DNA from: Cryptomeria japonica
Lineage: Eukaryota; Streptophyta; Pinopsida; Cupressales; Cupressaceae
Assembly (NCBI RefSeq): GCF_030272615.1
Contig: NC_081405.1
Coordinates: 27,486,272 to 27,550,271, forward strand
Direction: 5' to 3'
DNA: 64,000 bases
Positions within the stretch are counted from its first letter, which is position 1; each line of letters begins with the position of its first letter. Of the stretch, positions 11,857 to 24,645 are shown piece by piece. The notes beneath the pieces are model-generated. The model did not search any database. It worked only from the letters and a program-made list of their open reading frames with translations, and was not told the DNA's origin. A program made the position numbers and the translations under genes.

Positions 11857-11933
11857 TGATACATATCAGGTAATCACTGATGCTGAGACTCTCTCTCAAC
11901 AAGGGCTTCATTCTCCACAATTCCAAGCTTGTC

Positions 11934-14900
11934 TCAAAAATGCACAAATTTCACTTTCGCAAGAGGCTTGGTGAAAATGTCAGCCGTCTGTTCCTTAGTA
12001 CAAATGTATCTCAATTGAACAACATTCCTCTGTACCAAATCTCTGATATAGTGGTACTAAATCTCAACATGCTTTGTTCTGTCATGGAAAACTGGATTGA
12101 CTGAAAGCTTCACACAGCTTTGATTATCACAATGAATGGTAGTAGGCTCCAATGATTGTCCAAACAATCCTGCAAGGAGCTTACAAAGCCACACTGCTTC
12201 TCGAGTTGCCACACATGCTGCAATGTATTCTGCCTCTGCAGTGCTCAGAGCTACTGAAGACTGCTTCCTGCTACACGAGGAAATCATAGCAGATCCTAAG
12301 CTAAAACAACAACCAGAGGTGCTCTTCCGATCAGCAACACTCCTTGCCCAATCAAAATCAGAATATCCTTCAAGAATCAGGTCCACACTAGAAGAGTATT
12401 TCAAAACATATCCAACTGTGCCATGCAAGTATCTCAAGATATGCTTGGCTGCAACTAGATGTATCTGTCTAGGTTCACTCATGAACTGACTAAGTGCACT
12501 CACTGCATAACAAATATCTGGTATAGTGTTAACTAGATACATCAGGGACCCAATCAATTGCCTGTACATAGTAGGGTCCACAAGATTTGAACTAGTTGCA
12601 GCTTCCCTTAGTTTCTTTAAGTTAGTTTCCATTGGTGTGGTCATAGGTTTACAATCTATCATTCCAAATCTCTTCAAGATATTCTTCAAGATATCCATGG
12701 TGTATTTTCCTTGAGTTAGGATAATCCCATTGGGCCTCTACCACACCTCCAACCCTAGAAAGAAGTGCATAAGTCGTAAGTCCTTCATCTCAAATTCAAA
12801 AGTCAACTCCTTCTTACATCTATCAATGAGATGATCTTCTCCGATAACAAATAGGTCATCAACATAAAGTACCAAGATCAACATATCACCATTGAATACC
12901 TTGAAGTAAAGGTTTGGATCAGCATCATTTTTGCAGAAACCCAAACCCACTAAGTATCTGTCAATTCTTTCATACAAAGCCCGAGGAGCCTGTTTAAGAC
13001 CATATAGGGCTTTCTTCAATTTGCACACATTAGATTCTTTCCCATGAATCACGAACCCCTCTGGTTGCTCGATGTAGACTTCTTCAATCACACCATTGAG
13101 AAAGGCAGTCTTCACATCCATCTGATGCAACTTCCATCCCTTAGCTGCTACAATGGCAATGATGGTTCTAATGGAAGTATAGCGAGCAACAGGGGCAAAT
13201 GTTTCTTCGTAGTCTATTCCCTCTTGTTGAGAGAAGCCACGAGCCACAAATCTAGCTTTGTACTTTTCAATGCTGCCATCAGCTGCATGTTTTATCTTGT
13301 ACAACCACTTGGAAGATACAACAGAATTCCCTTTTGGTCTAGGCACAATATCCCACACATTGTTCTTGAGAATGGATTGATACTCCTCATCCATTGCATC
13401 TTTCCAAACTTGTTGTTTTGCGGCTTCCTCTACACTAGAAGGTTCAGACTCAATAAGATTACACATTAATGCAACATAACCAGAAAATCTTTGTGGTCTT
13501 TTGCTTTCTCTCAATGTTCCTCTAGGAGCGGCAAATTGTTTTGCTTCCTGCATAGTGTTTCGCGCCCAAAGAGGTCTCTTTCGAGACACAACAATATCTC
13601 TGGGCCCATCAGTGGGATCCAAGGGTTCAATTGGATCATTACTCATATCAGGTTATGTAGTCTCCCTCCGAATCTCAAGAGCATGATCAACATCCATGTC
13701 TTGAGGAGTCTCATCATCTATCTCCATGCATGAGCCCTTTGATTTCCTGAATGCAACATCTTCCTCAAATGTGACGTCCCTGCTAACCTCTATTTGCTTT
13801 TGTCCATGAATGTAAATACGGTAGGCTTTGGAGGTTTCACTGTAGCCTACAAATATTCCTCTCTTGCCAGAAGGCTCCAACTTGGTTCTCTTGTCCTTGG
13901 GAATATGAACATACACAGGACAACCAAATATTCTCAAGTGACTAATATCAAGCTTGATACCTGAGAAGGCTTCTTCAGGAGTCATATTTTGTAATATCCG
14001 ATGAGGACATCTATTCTGAACATACACTATTGTTCTAGAGGCTTTTGCCCATAGAAAAATCTGAAGGCCTTGATCATGAATCATAGCTTTTGCAGCTTCA
14101 ACTATAGATCTGTTCTTCCTTTCAGCAACCCCGTTTTGTTGAGGGTTGTAAGGAACACAGAACTCCCTCTTGATTCCTGCCTCAATATAGAAATCACAAA
14201 AGCTACCCGAGGTGTATTCACCTCCATTATCAGACCTTAAAGTTTTAATTTTCTTTCAAGATAAATTTTCTACAAGAGCTTTAAACTCTTTATACCTACC
14301 TAGGACTTCATCAGACTCTTTAAACCTTAAGAAATAAATCCAAGTCTTCCTAGAGTAGTCATCTATAAAAGTTATATAATACAAACATCCACTTAGAGAT
14401 GGAATTGACATTGGACCACATAAATCTGAATGTACAAGATCTAGTATTTCTTTAGACCTACTTTCACTGCTATGAAAAGGACTTTTCATATTTTTACCCA
14501 TAGCACAGCCTTTACAAGTACCATCATTTACATGAATAAGTTTAAAAAAACCTTTTACCATCTTCTCCAAAGATAGAAGAGCCCTAAAGTGAAGATGTCC
14601 AAGTCTTTTGTGCCAGAGTTCGCTGGAACTAGAAAAATCATGAATAAGAGCTTGAACTGGGAGAGTGGAGAGTTTGTATATGTCGATTTCCGATCACACG
14701 AGCAGTCTTGATGCCGGAGTTCTTAGGCCAAGCAAGAACTCTTCCTTCAGAAAATGCAATTTGATATCCCTTATCCTCCAAGGCTGAAATAGACACAAGG
14801 TTCCTCTTGATCCCTGGTACAAACAATACATCACTTAGGCGTAGAGAAACTCCAGATTCAAGTTTTAGAGATGTAGCACCAACTCCTCTTACAGCATAGC

Positions 14901-15918
14901 GAGCATCATCCCCAATAATGACTTGGAGATGTGTCTATTTCTCCACTAGATCATAAAGGTGCTCCCGATGACCGGTGATGTGTCGGGAGGCTCCACTATC
15001 AATTAACCATGTATCACTGTCTGTAGGAACATTGCTTGATAATGCTGATATGAAAAGAAAACCATTGGAGTTATCTTCATCCTCCTTTTGAGATGAGACT
15101 TCATTGATGTTTGCTCCTTGATGATTAGGTCTTGTCAAACAATCCTTTGCAAAGTGACCAAACTTGTCACACCTAAAACACTGGATGCAAGAGAGATCTT
15201 TCTTCCTCTTCCTAGAATCAGGTGCAGAATCTGATTTGAAATCTCTATTCTTTTTGAAGTTGCCCTTCTTCCAATACTTTCGTTTCTTGGTAGATTGAGT
15301 GGCAAGAACATATGTATCTTCATTTTGAGAACTCTTGACGATTCCTCTGGTAGTCAATCTTGATTCTTCTTGAATACAATCCGCACGGAGTCGATCAAAC
15401 TTAGGTAATTTTGACCTTCCACTTATGCTTTGGATAAATGGCTCCCATGAATGAGGCAGACCATTCAAGGCTAGCATAACAAGGTCTTTATCTATCACTT
15501 GGTCCCCAATTGCGCATAGTTGATCTCTTAATTCTGAAATTTTCATGAAGTAGGTGATGACTGAATCTCCTTTTGCCATCTTCACTCGGTGGAGTTGTTG
15601 TCTCAAGGCAAGAGCCCTGCTTACGTTGTTAATCTCATATAAACCCTCCAAGGTCTTGAACATATCTCTTGCAGTTGTCATCTTGGAGATGAGAGGCACC
15701 AAGTGATCCCTCACGGAGTCGATTGATATCTTCTTTGCTTTGAATGCATTCTTCTTGAATTGCAGTTTCTCCTCATGATCTTCAGGTTTAGATAAATCCT
15801 TTTCCTCTATGAATTGAAGAAGATCATTTTCTTCAAGTGCAGTGAGCACTCTAAACTTCCATGAGGTGAAGTTAGATGCGCCTTCAAGCCTATCTTTGAC
15901 TTTAAGACTGTTCACCAT
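11934..15918 (-). pseudogene. Copia gag-pol, interrupted
   Basis: Gag starts at ATG 15918 (MVNSLKVKDRLEGASNF) with a UBN2-like capsid region and a CCHC knuckle CFRCDKFGHFAKDC. The protease has the intact motif WLIDSGASRH. Next come the pre-integrase ELWHKRLGH (in a shifted frame near 14620), an integrase with LRSDNGGE and PQQNGVAERKN, reverse transcriptase with LYVDD (about 12860), and RNase H with STAEAEYIAA. The frame ends at 11934. Disruptions are TAG at 14935, a frameshift near 14640, TGA at 14256, TAA at 13653, TAG at 12738 and TAG at 12057. Apart from the frameshift, the stops fit C-to-T or G-to-A point changes. The element cannot make a full polyprotein, but domains and catalytic residues are largely preserved. 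Confidence 0.93.
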
Positions 15919-16005
15919 TTTCGAGACTTAGCGGTACTGCTCAACAGAGAGAGAGGAGAGAATACTTAGAAGTTGTCTAGAATCTGATCACGATCTGATT
16001 TCACC

Positions 16006-16020
16006 GTGGCTCTGATACCA
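16006..16020 (-). promoter_or_regulatory. Primer-binding site (initiator Met tRNA type)
   Basis: Read on the minus strand, TGGTATCAGAGCCAC starts directly at the LTR edge. TGGTATCAGAGC is the usual plant Copia site complementary to the 3' end of initiator Met tRNA. The truncated Copia element at 55802 has the same motif. Confidence 0.9.
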
Positions 16021-16744
16021 TGTTAAGTTTATGATCAGATTATAACAAGAACAAAAATTCTCCACAAATGAACAGTATGAACACTAAGTTACCCTGGGAA
16101 AACCTTCCTTATGAAGGTGAAAAACCCAGCCACAAAATTCTCAGTTATATTTAATCAGGTTTGAATATGATTTACAAAGAATAGCTTCACTACTTGAAGC
16201 TTTATGCCACAACAGTATAACACACAAGATAATAAATCGGACTGCTGTAGAAGATCGGCCTGTTGTAGAAGATTGGACTGCAATAGTAGATAACATGATC
16301 TGCCAAAGAATATGCAATATGCTTACTACTATATATGTCTTCAATCTGCCTCTAAGTTATGATAAAGTCTTAACTCGTTGTGTGTTTCTGATCTGAGTAT
16401 ATCGCATATATCTATCACCACGAACCAAGAGGGGAGATGCATTAACCATATATATTGACTCCGATGTCTTTCCAATAAGGACGTGTCTCTTCATGACACT
16501 CTAAATCGCTTTCACTAAAACATTATTGACTATACACAAACCGATTCATTAATAACACAATCGGTTATATTGTTCAATGTTAACACACCCGATAAACATC
16601 TTTTAATGATTAATCATCGAAACCCGATAATGCAATATGTTTGATATTTAATGCACAAGTAAATTGGTTTACTAGATATGTAAGGCCGATAGAATATCTG
16701 CTAATTGGCCCTGAAGGATTAATTCTAACGCTACATCATCAACA
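16021..16744 (-). repeat. 5' LTR of the minus-strand Copia element
   Basis: 724 bp, pairing with 10784-11510. Immediately inside is the plus-strand TCTGATACCA, the reverse complement of the primer-binding site. Differences from the 3' LTR include 1-2 bp indels and many C/T or G/A changes. Confidence 0.95.
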
Positions 16745-16749
16745 CCTAC

Positions 16750-17423
16750 CTCTATTGCAAGTACAATGCTTGCAATTGCTTCCTAGGTTTACATAAAACA
16801 TCATTGCATCCAACATCATGCATCTAGTGTTGGGACAAGTGATGCAAGCTCCTCTCAACCTTAGTTTGGTCTTTCATATAATGTTTCTTTTATGCCATTG
16901 CAATGGATTTCCAAATATAATAGCAATTCTTATTTTATATTAGCACAAGTTCAACTTTCAGCTTCACAACATTTACTTCTTGGTGTATACATTTGTATGA
17001 TCAATGTAATGACTAGTTTTCAATATATTCAAAGTTGATTTGATACCTAAATTTTGCTATAGTTTAATTTTTTTTAATTCATCAGGGTTTGGCCAAGTTT
17101 TTTCACTGAGTTTGGATCCAAGTCAAAGTAAGCTTTCTGAGTTTTTCTGACTCTGAGTCTCAACACTATGATTCTAATCACAAGAGGATCCCATCAACCT
17201 GGCAACATAATCACATGAATATTTTCTATAAGTCCAAGAAAAGTTAAATTTGGTTCAAGAACTAAATCAAATTTTTATTTGATCCAATTGTCTAAGGTTG
17301 AATGTCCACATCTTCCTATGTCAAATGTTACAAGGGGGTTGTTTGAATATAATTGACGCAACCTTAATCAATACAACGTTGTTCCACTTGATGGGCCACT
17401 TGAGCACATTAGATTCTCATCTA
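16750..17423. other. Intron sequence without recognised genes
   Basis: AT-rich sequence between the Copia TSD and the next LTR. Nothing beyond short open frames was seen. Confidence 0.4.
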
Positions 17424-17706
17424 TGTTGGAGCAACCTCCAAACTAGGAACTGAACCTGCAATATAACCTTCACAGAAGGAGAGAAGCAAAGCTATTTCAC
17501 CAAATAATGAACTAGAATTGAGATTGAGATGCAAATAATGTACATATGCCTTGCTTATAAAGGCAAGGAGAGAGTCGGTATAGATAACTGACATCCAACT
17601 ACTAGCAACAATAGAAATTAAATGTACTAACTAATAACCAATAATGTTGTCTGCCTAAATAAAACTTAAGCATAGGTAAATGGGTAAAACCACATTTACT
17701 CCAGCA
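17424..17706 (-). mobile_element. 3' LTR of a non-autonomous LTR element (family member A)
   Basis: Reads TGTTGGAGC... to ...ACTCCAGCA on the plus strand, with TG/CA ends. It is followed by CACCCCCGTTAAGTGCAAC, whose minus-strand reading ends in a purine run as expected of a polypurine tract. The adjacent internal sequence (17707-18060) resembles those at 35541 and 31380: the phrases AACTAGGCCATG, TACCCATGTACAAA and AACTCCTCTCC recur. The matching 5' LTR was not found, so the element is incomplete or its other end has decayed. Confidence 0.65.
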
Positions 17707-17930
17707 CACCCCCGTTAAGTGCAACTTAGGGAGTAGTTATTATGCAATATGAGAGCAAAATGCAATATGGATCCCAGCAACTAGGCCATGTTAGGTACCC
17801 ATGTACAAATGCAAATGCAATGCAATGAAATGCAATCTCTCACAAATCAGAGAAAAGGAGAAAACCCAATGGGACAAAACTCCTCTCCGAAAGAGAGCAG
17901 AAACAAACAAGATGATGCATGGAGAACTCA

Positions 17931-18629
17931 CTAATACCCCCCAAGGACTACATAGATCATGTATATACAATCAAGTATCCCCCCATAGGAAGGAAAGGAG
18001 ACTACATAGCCCCCCCATAATGGATAATGTCCTACAAAAATGGTGAGTGCTTGAAGACAAAACATAGTCCAGTGCCTACAAACAACATTTCTCCCCTTGG
18101 GAAGAAGATAAACCAAGTACAAATGCAAGAATGCTTCCCATTTTGGATAGGAATTGGTAGGAATCAAAATCCAAATGTAGAATGACGATGATGTTTTTGA
18201 AATTTGCTCATGTGTTGCCGAGTCCTTGGATGATGAAAATGCCACAAACCAATCAGGTACGTGCCCAATCACAATAGAAGGTGACAAACAAGGAACCAAT
18301 GGAAATTGATTTTGAACAAGCTCCAAAGACAAAGATGAAGTGACAACTAATGTTGCACGACTATCATCAAATAGGAGAGATAAACCCTCAAATGTGTCTC
18401 CCAAATTTGAAATGTGAGACTCCACAAACAATGAACCAAAGTCTGGCAAATAGGAATCCCAATCAGGAAGATGAATAGATACCTGTTGCAATGACTCATT
18501 GGAATCACCAACAAAAGATGAATGTGTCATTTCAACTAGAGAAGTAGGAGCGGCAAGTGGAGACTCTTGATCATCATAGCTCTCAAGCGTTGTGTCATAT
18601 TCAAACTCCTCTAAGGTACCATCATCCAA
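17931..18629 (-). pseudogene. Unrecognised ORF inside retroelement family member A
   Basis: A 232-codon open frame, no known domain recognised. The N-terminal half is acidic and Ser-rich, and the C-terminal part has a YPKWEAFLHLYLVYLL block. Related readings occur on the minus strand of family member B (YPKWEAFLHLY at about 36000-36050 and a similar GHVPDW phrase near 36140), in much more broken form. It is therefore probably a remnant of the element rather than a host gene. Function unknown. Confidence 0.4.
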
Positions 18630-19507
18630 GGGAATATTGTCAACATCGTCAACTAGAAGAAGGCAATCTGAACCAGGATCATCCGGGAATGGAGGAACAT
18701 GTGGATCTCCAAACTTCTACCAAATAATGGTCAAAATTGTGCATGGGCACTAAATATCTCTAAACTTGGGGTAGATTTCATAGAAGAAGCTCTTTCTAAT
18801 ACTACAACCAATCAATCCTATGATATAATGATTTCGATTACCCCAAACTGATTACTTCCATTTTGTCTTTGGCTCAGGAATGAGTCCATAAAGATGAGGC
18901 AAGAGATTAAGCTGCCTACAATGTGTGATGATTCCTTTTGCCCATGACTCATAATTGTCCTTATTCAAAATTTCAAAGTGATAACAAAAGGATGTGTTGC
19001 ATAACCCATGATTACATCAATGATACACTTATCTCAACATGAATAGAGATCAACAACATGAAATTGCGCAAAACCAAAATCTGACTTCAACACAAAAAAA
19101 AACAGTATCAAACAGCAAAATATCTGAAAAAATGCCTACGAATAGACCATTCCATCAATATCTAGTTTGCAAAAATCAGCCTCCATTTGCAAAAGTCATG
19201 CAAAATTGAAAAAAATGCCTGTAAGAGGCCCTTTTGAAGCACCAACAAACACCCAGGAGGATAGAATCGACTAAGCCAGAAAGAAACCCTTCTAATTTCT
19301 ACCCAACATTTGCAATATATTTCCCAAAAAATCATAAATAGTTGACATAAAATGGCTCGTTCCATTTAATTAATAATGAGAAAACAATGAATCCACAAGC
19401 AGATGTGAAGTGTTTGAGAATGAAATATATAACTACACAATTGATTTCAATTAACCAACCGATTCAGAAATTACAAACCCCAAATTTTATGTTGAACATT
19501 ACGAATA
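18630..19507. other. Intron sequence without recognised genes
   Basis: Probably further internal sequence of the retroelement that starts at 17424, but no right-hand LTR was recognised. Confidence 0.35.
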
Positions 19508-19945
19508 ATGTCAATGGCTTCCAAATATCATGTTGAGAGGCCACCTACATTTCAGCCAACCTATTTGTTGGTGAAGTCAATGCAGGAAGCCCAAATTCTG
19601 CCAGAAAGTTTAGAAAGAAAGATAAGGGAGTTAATGAGGAACTTCAGTGAGCTGAATGAAACACTTTTGCCAGGTATTGAGGATGAAAATGGGGCAATTA
19701 AGCCTTTACAACTTTGGAAAGAAGAGGCAGAAAGGGTTATCAACACCCAAGTAGAATTGATTTGTGAGGGATTGCATACTAGCATGTTGGAGGATAGTAT
19801 GGACAAAATAATATGTACAGGGACATTTTTTGAGTCTTTTGAAAGAGAGGCAAATCAGGTAGTGGTTAAATATACTCCAAATAGAGCAAAGGCTGATGAG
19901 GTCATGAATTTTAGATGGCCATCTGATGAAGAATATGACGAATAG
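19508..19945 (+). CDS. Unrecognised 145-codon ORF
   Basis: Starts MSMASKYHVERPPTFQP and ends RWPSDEEYDE. The composition looks protein-like: it is acidic and mostly helical, with Leu and Glu rich stretches such as LERKIRELMRNFSEL that could form an amphipathic helix. No domain, zinc knuckle or signal peptide was recognised. It lies antisense to the host gene inside its largest intron. About 290 bp downstream is TATAAAAGG and 430 bp downstream AATAAA, the layout of an LTR promoter and poly(A) site, so the ORF may be the 3' piece of an element. Coding status is uncertain. Confidence 0.35.
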   Translation: MSMASKYHVERPPTFQPTYLLVKSMQEAQILPESLERKIRELMRNFSELNETLLPGIEDENGAIKPLQLWKEEAERVINTQVELICEGLHTSMLEDSMDKIICTGTFFESFEREANQVVVKYTPNRAKADEVMNFRWPSDEEYDE

Positions 19946-20237
19946 AGTAACACCTTCTTAAAAGAGGAGTAAGGACTACAAACAGTTAGTCTGGCAGGCG
20001 ATTTTGTTCTCTCGCAGCAGTTACCTTTTTTAGCACGAACAACAGCAAGGTGGGCCCATATCAGATCTTCATCGGCAACAACAAAAGGGATAAAGTGCAT
20101 GGAGTGTCTTTTTGAAGATATTGGTTTTGGTTGTGACATTCCATAAAGGGAATATTTTTGTAACAAGATGTCACATGTTATCCAATTGTTTTGCGACATG
20201 TGTCTCCTCTGGCCCATAGCTTGTTTGCTCCCTTGTT

Positions 20238-20379
20238 TCTATAAAAGGGAATTCAAGGCCAAGAGACAGGGTTCTGGTTTTGGTTATGAGTTTTGCTAAG
20301 TCAGAGTCTGTTGGTTGAAAATTGTGTACACTTGAAGAAATATACAAAATTGTGGTTTCAACCACAGTGTGTGAATAAA
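20238..20379 (+). promoter_or_regulatory. LTR-like promoter and poly(A) signal
   Basis: CTATAAAAGG at about 20239 and AATAAA at 20374-20379 are spaced like the U3/R part of an LTR. No TG...CA boundaries with a TSD were found around them, so this is a suggestion only. Confidence 0.35.
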
Positions 20380-20569
20380 ACTCTCCTAATTAAGGGAAGG
20401 CTCCCCCTATCTAACTACAACTTTAAAAAATAAAATAGGATGGGACAGCAATCTTTCTTCTTCTTTCAAGAAAGACAATATCCTTTTCTCTTCACAGAAA
20501 AGTGATAGCGATTCGATATAAAACAGCAGTAACAACTTTCGAAATGAAATGAGAGAAAGGAAATGAAGT

Positions 20570-21060
20570 TTCCTGAAAGCTCAAAGACTTCAGTCACTTT
20601 CTTCGGACGGGACAGCAATATCAAGCTCAAAGACTTGATTATGTGAAGTCCTATCTACCCTTTTCTATACTAATTTGATTAAAAACAAATTATAACAGCA
20701 CAAAGACTGAAATATCTCATCCTTTCTACATAAAACAATGGGAAGTAGTATAAGCTCAAAGACTCACAGCTATTTCTCACAAAATCTACTTCTAAATTCT
20801 GTTACGAACAAATGTAAGAACAAAGTCTTACAGCTTTTCCCAATAGAACTTCTACTTTAACTAAATTAATCTTCAATACTTGCAGCTCAAAGACTGCAAA
20901 TCAGATTCGATTAAGTTCTCAAAGGAACACTTGCAAGAAAGGAAATATGGAACACAAACTCAAGAATGTAGCACAAAGACTCAAAGCTTGAGCAATTTTC
21001 TTCTATTCCTTTCAATTCTTCAATTTACACATAAAAGCTCAAAGACTTCTTTGCTGCAAA
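20570..21060 (+). repeat. Interspersed AGCTCAAAGACT motif, about eight copies
   Basis: AGCTCAAAGACTT or close variants (GCACAAAGACT, AACAAAGTCTTA) occur near 20578, 20622, 20698, 20752, 20820, 20883, 20971 and 21036, spaced roughly 45-90 bp. Between them is AT-rich sequence with no strong similarity. Confidence 0.7.
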
Positions 21061-21169
21061 TTTGGCAGAGTTTTTTGCTTGCTTTCCAAAAGATAAAAAT
21101 TACAATAGACCCCTCAAGTATTTATAGGAGAGGAGTCATGAAAAAAAGGTGGGAGGATCCCAACTAACT

Positions 21170-23560
21170 TGAGAAATTCTCTCAACCACCAAGACTTATT
21201 CAATAACTAACTATGACTTATTCCAACTACAGTCCTAATTGAACACAACTTGTAGTTGCTTTACATGTAATTACAAAAGTGCACGTAATGAATTAACTTG
21301 CAATTACAAAGTTAATTTTTTTTTACATGTAACTTGTCAAAACAAAATTACAAATGCATAACTAAAACTATTCTCTGTGTCTAAAGACACGACTCTAACT
21401 GCATCATCATTTGTCTGTGATGATCTTCATGTCGCTTCAGGATGCTAGAACTTGAAGTATTTTGGATTGGTAAAGACATCTTGAACCGGAACGGGAACTT
21501 GCATCCTTGTCTTCTTGCTTGGGGTAGTACTATCTTTTCAGGAGGGAAAGGGTTGCTTTCCTCTTTTCATGTCATGATCGTCTTTGTCTTGAAAGCATTC
21601 TATGCTCTCAACCATGAATTGTTGTTGTATCTCTTCTTTGTATCATCCTCCATTCTTGAAATCTGCTTGCAAAATAAGGCCCATGCCTTAATCCATTGAT
21701 TTGGTAGATCGTGTGTGCAAACCAGACTAACAAGGGAAGAGATAAATTGATGCAAAAATGGGCTCACAAGTGAATTTCGGGTTCTGGAAGCTGCATTACA
21801 TGTGTGGGGAAAACAAGAGCATTAACTTGCAATTGTGGAAAACAAACATGCAACTTCATATGTGTAATGGGTAACTACAAGTTTGCACTTGTAATTGGAC
21901 CTTTAAAACTCATTTTCAAGTGTTTTTTGAGTGCATTTTGGATCAATTTCGGGTTTTGGATGGTTGACTGTAGGTAGACTTTAAATGGGATAAATGAATG
22001 AAGGTGTGAAATGAGTGGATGAAATGGTGGGAATGTTATGCACGGATGATGGCAATGAACATGGATGAAAATGGAAGGATTTTGGAAAGATCAATTATTT
22101 TCATTCAACTTGTAATCGGGATTTAAAATCCCGAATACAAGTAAAGAGGGAAAATGGGGAAGATCAATGCAATTCACAAATTGCTTTGCAAACTTGGAAC
22201 AAAGGGGAAAATCTCTCACAAAAACCGATTTTAGGAAAGAGAAAAACAAAACTAACAACTATCATGAAGAGAAAGAATCTCTTATAGAAAAAAGAAGAAG
22301 ATTCAAACCCTAGCCACGTTTTTGAAAAAATGTCATATGTATCAAAATGCCCATTAAAAGCATGAAGAATCGGTCAAGTAAAGCACCCAACCTCCACGCC
22401 TAGGCAAGACAAGCCAAAACGATTTAGGAAAGACAAGATTTGTGGCATTTTTCAAAAACGTTTTTGCTATTAAAACACCATAAAACCAGCGATAATGTCT
22501 TACAAATGGCATGAAGAGAGTTGAAAAATGCATGAAAATAGCAAGGAATCCAAAACGCCTTCCTCCTAAAATTTCTCCACAAAAATCGGTGGAAATTGTC
22601 AACAAAATCCTCCAATATTGCTGGTCGGGTTTTTGGGAAAGAACAAGAAGTTTCATTTTGCATGTAATAGTGAAAATCGAGTTTTAATTCCTTCCCATAT
22701 TACAAGTTTAAAATGTTACCTTTCTCTCAACAAGGCAAAATCGGGTTTTGGAGAGAGATATGCCAGTTTAAAATTGTCACTTTATTCCATTTCTAAGCAA
22801 AATCGGATTTTGGAGAGAGATATGCAAGTTATAAATAACTTGTAAAGGGAAAATAAATTCCCTACAACAAGTTTTAATAACTTAACACATGTAATAGGGG
22901 TTTAAAATCCATATTACAAACAAAAGACATTAAAATAGGGGTTTTAGAAAAGAATTACAAGTGACTTTTAAATATGCCATTTAAAATTAACTTGTAACTT
23001 ATCCAAAAAATCCCTATTATGACTTAAAAAGCCAAAAAGCATCAAGGGGGAAATAAAAAGTAAGTTACAAGTTCTTTTTTCAATAAAGTGCATTTGTAAT
23101 TAGCCAAAAATTTCCCTACAAAGACTAAAACAAAGAAAATCATTAAAACTTGCAATTCAAGGAAAATTTCCCACTTGCAGCCAGGGAGAAAAAACCCGAA
23201 ATTGAAGGAAAGACATAGCAAACCAACCCAGAATGCGATGAAATTTGAAACGTGGTTTGAGGATGGACTGGGGATTAAGCCAGTCCAAGGATTAGGCGAA
23301 ATTATGCCTCGGGAAGCGTGCCATAGAGTAAAATCTTCAACCTGTAGTGACTGTTCTGAAACCCAAAATTGCACAGAAAGTTAGGAAAAGGAAGACCAAA
23401 ACTCACCAAAACTTGGACGATGATGGCAAAGACACCCCCCAATGATTTGACACTATCAAATGTGAGTTTTGTACCTCGTAAAACGTGCCTTGGAGACAAA
23501 AATGACACTTTTTAGGCAAAAATTTGTAGGGGTTGTCACCTTTTGCGTTGGCAGTAACTT
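21170..23560. other. Intron sequence without recognised genes
   Basis: AT-rich, with many short phrases such as ACTTGTAATT and TTACAAGT recurring on both strands. A 25-35 bp phrase around GGTTTTGGAGAGAGATATGC is repeated near 22745 and 22805. Open frames here overlap one another and carry no known motif. Confidence 0.45.
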
Positions 23561-23574
23561 AGCCGAATTTCGCG

Positions 23575-24510
23575 ATTTTCATTTTTCGGCCTAGACAAAC
23601 CATTTGCGAAAGTTGAGTTTTCCTTTCTTTAAGATTTTCGGGCTATAAGCCGATTTCGAGAGCTTTTGGTTTTCGGCCAAAATGGCCAAGATGCGATTTT
23701 ACTCTTCATTCTATTTTTCGGGTAAATAGAAGATCTTGCACGATTTATATGTTGGTCTCATTTCTTCTTTTCGGTCAACTGAGGGAATGCGAATTCAAAC
23801 TTTTCATCTTATTTTCGGCATTTTGACTAGGGTTGCGAGATTTTGGTTTCCCTTTGTCTTTCTCGGCCTACAAGCTCGACTTACCTAGAACGTTTTCGGC
23901 TTAACATGATCAATTGTCAAGGCGCCTTTCCTTCTTGCCCCGGCAAACTCGAGCATCTAAGATAAAATGCGCGATTTTAAATTCACATTTCGTCTTCCTT
24001 TTCCGCGACTTTAGGCTTCTAAGGAGAAATGAGAGATTGTTTTTTTTCGGGCAATATGGGTGTTCTGCGCAATTTTATTACTTGCCCTTCTCTGAATTTC
24101 GGCTTATGAGACCATCTTGGGAGTTTGACGTTTTTCTTCCCCTTATATTTCGGCCAATGAGGGGATTTCGTGAGTTTAGGAAAGCTTTGAATGACTTTTC
24201 GGGCAAATGGTGTATTTTGTTATTTTCGGCTTTTACCTTCTCCTTTGAAAGTTTCGCGATTTTCTATTTTCTATTTTCGGCTTAGAGGCCGATTTTGGAG
24301 AGCTTCATCGAACTTGCACTTCAGAGTTAAAGGCCGATTTGTGAGTCTTGTCTTCAGAGGCCGATTTTGGTCCTTTAAATGTGCATTTCGGTCTGGATGA
24401 CCTATCGCGCGAACTTGTTTTAAGCGACAACTAGGGCTTCGGGTTCACAGAGTAGAATGCACGAGTTTGTGTTTGAATGCCTTTCTCTTCGTATGGAAGC
24501 TCGGGCCTCT
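23575..24510 (+). repeat. Degenerate TTTTCGGSC repeat field
   Basis: TTTTCGG, usually followed by CC/GC and then by A/T-GAGG or CTAGAGG, recurs about 15 times in 0.9 kb, roughly every 60 bp. GCGATTTT or CGATTTTGG often stands between copies. It reads as an old minisatellite; small open frames through it are by-products. Confidence 0.6.
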
Positions 24511-24645
24511 GAGAAACAAAATGAGATTTATGTTTCAAACACCCTTCATTCTTGTTTTGTGTTTGCTTTACCTTATGACCTTGGGTTCTACAAGGAATGA
24601 TCGAGTTTGCTTTAATTGCTTGACTTTAACTCGAGCTCTTAAAAC

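Larger units (their letters stand above)
10784..16744 (-). mobile_element. Complete but decayed Ty1/Copia retrotransposon
   Basis: Two LTRs (10784-11510 and 16021-16744) both read TGTTAAG... to ...CATCAACA and enclose gag-pol on the minus strand. The flanking TSD is CCTAC at 10779-10783 and 16745-16749, a perfect match. The primer-binding site is TGGTATCAGAGCCAC on the minus strand next to the 5' LTR. A purine-rich tract abuts the 3' LTR. The domain order protease, integrase, reverse transcriptase, RNase H defines Copia. By eye the LTRs differ at roughly 25-30 positions, mostly transitions, or about 4%, so insertion was not recent. All coding parts are interrupted. Confidence 0.97.

Noticed and set aside
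12136-13733. Several plus-strand frames over the Copia pol region
   Set aside because: Shadows of the reverse transcriptase and integrase frames on the minus strand.
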